From NCBI GenBank assembly GCA_046048895.1, contig JBJOFF010000029.1:1-7277 (forward strand): a stretch of 7,277 nucleotides of DNA. The letters run 5' to 3'. Positions 4,636 to 7,277 of the stretch are shown in pieces. The notes beneath the pieces are model-generated. The model saw nothing but the letters and a program-made list of their open reading frames with translations, ran no database searches and had not been told where the DNA came from. Position 1 is the stretch's first letter. Each line of letters begins with the position of its first letter. The translations under genes and the position numbers were made by a program. This DNA is from ZLKRG08 sp046048895 (GTDB lineage: Bacteria > Actinomycetota > Actinomycetes > Nanopelagicales > Nanopelagicaceae).

Positions 4636-6756
4636 ATGCGCGTACGTGGACGTAAACCGTTATGGATAGCAATCATCACAGTTATTGCCTGGTTATCAAT
4701 TGCAGGCGTTGCTGGACCGATGTTTGGCAAACTCTCAACGGTTCAGAAAAATGACAATACCGACTTTTTGCCAACAAATGCAGAGTCTTACAAATTCACC
4801 AAGGCATACGAAGATTACGCACCAACATCTGATCGTTCCATCCCTGCGCTAGTGCTCTTCTTGGGTGAGATAGATGAACAGAAAATTGCAATCGCTAATG
4901 GTTTCTTGCAGACCTTGCCTGCGAAATCTGTCGAAGATACCGACAAGAAGATTAGTGATTATCTAATTCCAGGTGCACCGATATTTGCATTCCCGTCCCA
5001 AGATGGCAAAGCCATTTTAGGTTCGCTCTCATTTGATGCCGGAAAAATTGCCGATCAAATTGGCAAGGAACCTGCGCTGCCGTTAGTTATTGATTCAATT
5101 CGAAATTACACTGAAGAATTTGCCAATTCTGGTGGTTTTGAAACACACGTAACAGGATTTGCTGCAATTTTTGCAGATCTCTTTAAGGCGTTCGGTGGAA
5201 TTGATTCCACACTACTTTATTGGACCCTGGGAATTGTGGCCTTGATTTTGATTGTGGTTTACCGTTCACCGATTCTTTGGATCCTGCCACTATTTAGCGC
5301 ACTGATGGCGGAATCGTTGGCTGGTGGTGTTATCTACACTTTGGCCAAGAATGACATTTTGACTTTAGATGGACAATCGCAAGGCATTCTCTCGGTTCTG
5401 GTGATTGGTGCGGCAACTGATTACGCGCTCTTGCTTATTGCTAGATATCGCGAAGAGTTGCATCACCATGAATCTAGATATGAATCTATGAGAATTGCTC
5501 TTCGTGGAGTTATCGAACCAATCATCGCATCTGGTATGACGGTAACTATGGGTCTATTAGTTTTGATCTTAAGTGAATTGAAAAATAATCGCTCGCTTGG
5601 ACCAGTTGGCGCAATCGGCATCGTGGCTTCAATGATCACAATATTGACTCTGTTACCAGCGCTATTAGTGCTATTTGGACGCTGGGTATTCTGGCCAAGA
5701 ATTCCAAAACACGATGACGTCGATGACAAATTAACTGGCATCTGGTCAAAAGTTGCTAACTCAACTGCCAAGAACCCTCGCAAGTATGCAGTAGCTACTT
5801 CGTTAATTCTTCTGGTTATGGCTGGCTTCATTACAACTTTGAATGCAAGTGGCATTTCCACTTTAGAAGGTTTTACCAAGAAGCCTAAATCTCTAATTGG
5901 CCAAGAACTTCTTCTCGAGCACTTCCCGGGTGGACAGAATCAACCAACGCAGATTATTGCGGCAAAAGATAAGTCAGCCGAGATTATTGCCGCAATTAGC
6001 AAGATTGATGGCGTCTCATCGGTTGCTCCAGAAGTTCTTGATCCAGCAAATCCTGTGGTAATTGAAAAAGATGGTCGAATAGTTTTGGATGCAACTTTAA
6101 ATGTGCCAGCAGATTCAAATGCTGGCCGTGCATTGGTGCCAGAGATTCGCGCTGCAGTTCAAGCAATTGATAGCGAAGCTCTAGTTGGTGGAATTAGCGC
6201 CACCTTCTATGACGTTGATGTGGCATCCGAACGAGATCGAAATTTAATTATCCCGATTGTCTTGCTAATCATTGCGATCATTCTCGCCTTACTGCTTCGA
6301 AGCATTGTGGCAGCAGCGATCTTGTTGGTCACTGTGGTGCTCTCGTTCGCAGCAACTTTGGGCGTATCTGCTTTTGTATTTAATAACATCTTCAACTTCC
6401 CAGGCGCAGATACTTCCTTCCCACTCTTTACCTTCGTCTTCTTGGTCGCACTAGGCATTGACTACAACATCTTCTTGATGACTCGCGTACGCGAAGAGGC
6501 GTTAAAACTTGGAACGAAGGCAGGAACTATCAAAGGCGTAACGGTTACTGGTGGTGTTATCACCTCTGCAGGCGTGGTCTTGGCAGCAACTTTTACCGTC
6601 CTGGGTGTGCTTCCGCTAGTGGCGCTAGCTCAGATTGCTTTTGCAGTGGCATTCGGCGTGTTGCTAGATACCTTGGTAGTGCGTTCACTATTAGTACCGG
6701 CGCTAGTTCATATTCTCGGCAAGCGCATCTGGTGGCCAGCGAAGTTAGAAGATTAA
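4636..6756 (+). CDS. MMPL/RND-superfamily transporter
   Basis: A 706-residue inner-membrane transporter with the two-fold RND layout. Each half starts with one transmembrane helix (near 9-28 and 384-402), then an extracytoplasmic domain (about 35-185 and 405-530), then a five-helix bundle (about 190-350 and 535-695). The paired Asp-Tyr residues of the proton relay are present in both halves: GAATDYALLL (Asp262, Tyr263) and LGIDYNIFL (Asp609, Tyr610). TSAGVVLAATF and the closing RIWWP are typical of actinobacterial MMPL proteins. Length matches the shorter, actinorhodin-export-type or MmpL3-core members without a long C-terminal tail. Family members export lipids, glycolipids or polyketides using proton-motive force; the substrate here is unknown. 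It diverges from lipB across a palindrome, and the oxidoreductase gene follows after six bases, so they may be co-transcribed. Confidence 0.92.
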   Translation: MRVRGRKPLWIAIITVIAWLSIAGVAGPMFGKLSTVQKNDNTDFLPTNAESYKFTKAYEDYAPTSDRSIPALVLFLGEIDEQKIAIANGFLQTLPAKSVEDTDKKISDYLIPGAPIFAFPSQDGKAILGSLSFDAGKIADQIGKEPALPLVIDSIRNYTEEFANSGGFETHVTGFAAIFADLFKAFGGIDSTLLYWTLGIVALILIVVYRSPILWILPLFSALMAESLAGGVIYTLAKNDILTLDGQSQGILSVLVIGAATDYALLLIARYREELHHHESRYESMRIALRGVIEPIIASGMTVTMGLLVLILSELKNNRSLGPVGAIGIVASMITILTLLPALLVLFGRWVFWPRIPKHDDVDDKLTGIWSKVANSTAKNPRKYAVATSLILLVMAGFITTLNASGISTLEGFTKKPKSLIGQELLLEHFPGGQNQPTQIIAAKDKSAEIIAAISKIDGVSSVAPEVLDPANPVVIEKDGRIVLDATLNVPADSNAGRALVPEIRAAVQAIDSEALVGGISATFYDVDVASERDRNLIIPIVLLIIAIILALLLRSIVAAAILLVTVVLSFAATLGVSAFVFNNIFNFPGADTSFPLFTFVFLVALGIDYNIFLMTRVREEALKLGTKAGTIKGVTVTGGVITSAGVVLAATFTVLGVLPLVALAQIAFAVAFGVLLDTLVVRSLLVPALVHILGKRIWWPAKLED

Positions 6757-6762
6757 TTAGCT

Positions 6763-7277
6763 ATGCGAGTTGGCATCTTTGGCTACGGGTTAGCGGCGCG
6801 AGTATTTCACGCACCCTTAGCCAAATATGCTGGCTTTGAGATTGTCGCAATTCAAAGTAGTAATGCAGAACGAATTGCGCAAGCTAAAAGTGATTTTCCA
6901 GCCGCAGCTATTTGCAACAGCGCTGACGAGCTACTTTCACATAATTTAGATTTAGCAATCGTAGCTTCGATTAATACGGCTCACGAGGCTAATGCCAAAG
7001 CTGCAATTGATGCTGGGGTAGCAGTGGTAGTCGATAAACCAATGGCGACGACTTTATCTGGCACCCGTGAACTCTTTAATTATGCCGAAAGTAAGAACGT
7101 GCCAATCACCGTATTCTTTAATCGACTCTGGGATAGCGATACTTTGACGATTAAAGATTTGCTAGCTAATAAACCTGAGTTAATCGGAAAGCCACATCGA
7201 TTCGATGGTCGCTTTGAAAGATTCCGTCCAGATTTAAGTGCGCAATCATGGCGTGAGCAATCTTCGCATCAGCAAGG
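6763..7277 (+). CDS. Gfo/Idh/MocA-family NAD(P)-dependent oxidoreductase, C-terminus cut by window edge
   Basis: The first 171 residues of a gene that runs off the right edge; the family is usually 330-370 residues long. The N-terminal Rossmann nucleotide-binding fold is clear: MRVGIFGYGLAAR with a GxGxxA turn (Gly7, Gly9), a second strand EIVAI, AIVAS, and the characteristic DKPMAT (Asp91, Lys92, Pro93; more often EKP), where the lysine is catalytic in the family. NRLWDSD (120-126) and RFERFRP (150-156), then WRE, resemble the YdgJ/YvaA (IolW-like) branch, some of which oxidise inositols or other polyols; the substrate here is unproven. The ATG places the Rossmann glycines normally. No good ribosome binding site is visible and the gap to the MMPL stop is six bases, so translation may depend on the upstream gene. 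Confidence 0.9.
   Translation, partial: MRVGIFGYGLAARVFHAPLAKYAGFEIVAIQSSNAERIAQAKSDFPAAAICNSADELLSHNLDLAIVASINTAHEANAKAAIDAGVAVVVDKPMATTLSGTRELFNYAESKNVPITVFFNRLWDSDTLTIKDLLANKPELIGKPHRFDGRFERFRPDLSAQSWREQSSHQQ

Noticed and set aside
5463..5879. 138-codon minus-strand open frame inside the MMPL gene
   Set aside because: It lies wholly within a well-supported transporter coding region, has no recognisable family features and reads as an antisense shadow.
1..7277. A mobile element, defence island, CRISPR array or other accessory system
   Set aside because: All coding space is taken by conserved housekeeping or transport families in a known actinobacterial gene order, with no direct repeats, transposase, integrase or change in base composition.

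Overview
This window is most likely a chromosomal core region from a low-GC actinobacterium. The order lipB, lipA, a DUF4191 membrane protein, a small RDD protein and glnA is the arrangement known around glnA1 in Mycobacterium and related Actinobacteria, and DUF4191 is essentially an actinobacterial family. Base composition looks to be in the mid-40s percent GC by eye, and the genes are tightly packed. Both are unusual for the phylum and fit streamlined freshwater lineages such as the Nanopelagicales (acI: Planktophila, Nanopelagicus and relatives). That placement is an inference; there is no rRNA or other taxonomic marker here.

Layout from left to right: (1) type I glutamine synthetase glnA on the minus strand, cut by the left edge so that about the last 85 residues are missing. 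(2) A 128-bp intergenic region that serves glnA leftward and the RDD gene rightward, with a small inverted repeat and a promoter that places the RDD start codon at the predicted transcript start. (3) The RDD-family membrane protein gene on the plus strand, which meets the DUF4191 gene tail to tail with no base between the two stop codons. (4) A leftward cluster lipB-lipA-plsC-DUF4191, with 4-bp and 8-bp overlaps and then a 22-bp gap. (5) A 50-bp divergent intergenic region holding a perfect 17-bp palindrome, with a -10-like hexamer on each strand. (6) An MMPL/RND-type transporter gene on the plus strand. (7) Six bases later, the start of a Gfo/Idh/MocA oxidoreductase gene, cut by the right edge.

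Functionally, LipB moves octanoate from octanoyl-ACP to lipoate-dependent apoproteins and LipA inserts the two sulfurs, giving the lipoyl cofactor of the 2-oxoacid dehydrogenases and the glycine cleavage system. The acyltransferase co-encoded with them probably makes phosphatidic acid and draws on the same acyl-ACP pool. The divergent MMPL protein is probably a proton-driven exporter of a lipid or other hydrophobic compound. GlnA is the main ammonium-assimilating enzyme.

I found no mobile element, CRISPR array, tRNA, rRNA, defence system or clearly new system. The features most worth a second look are the palindrome between lipB and the MMPL gene, the repeated leaderless gene starts, and the acyltransferase gene inserted in the lipoate operon.
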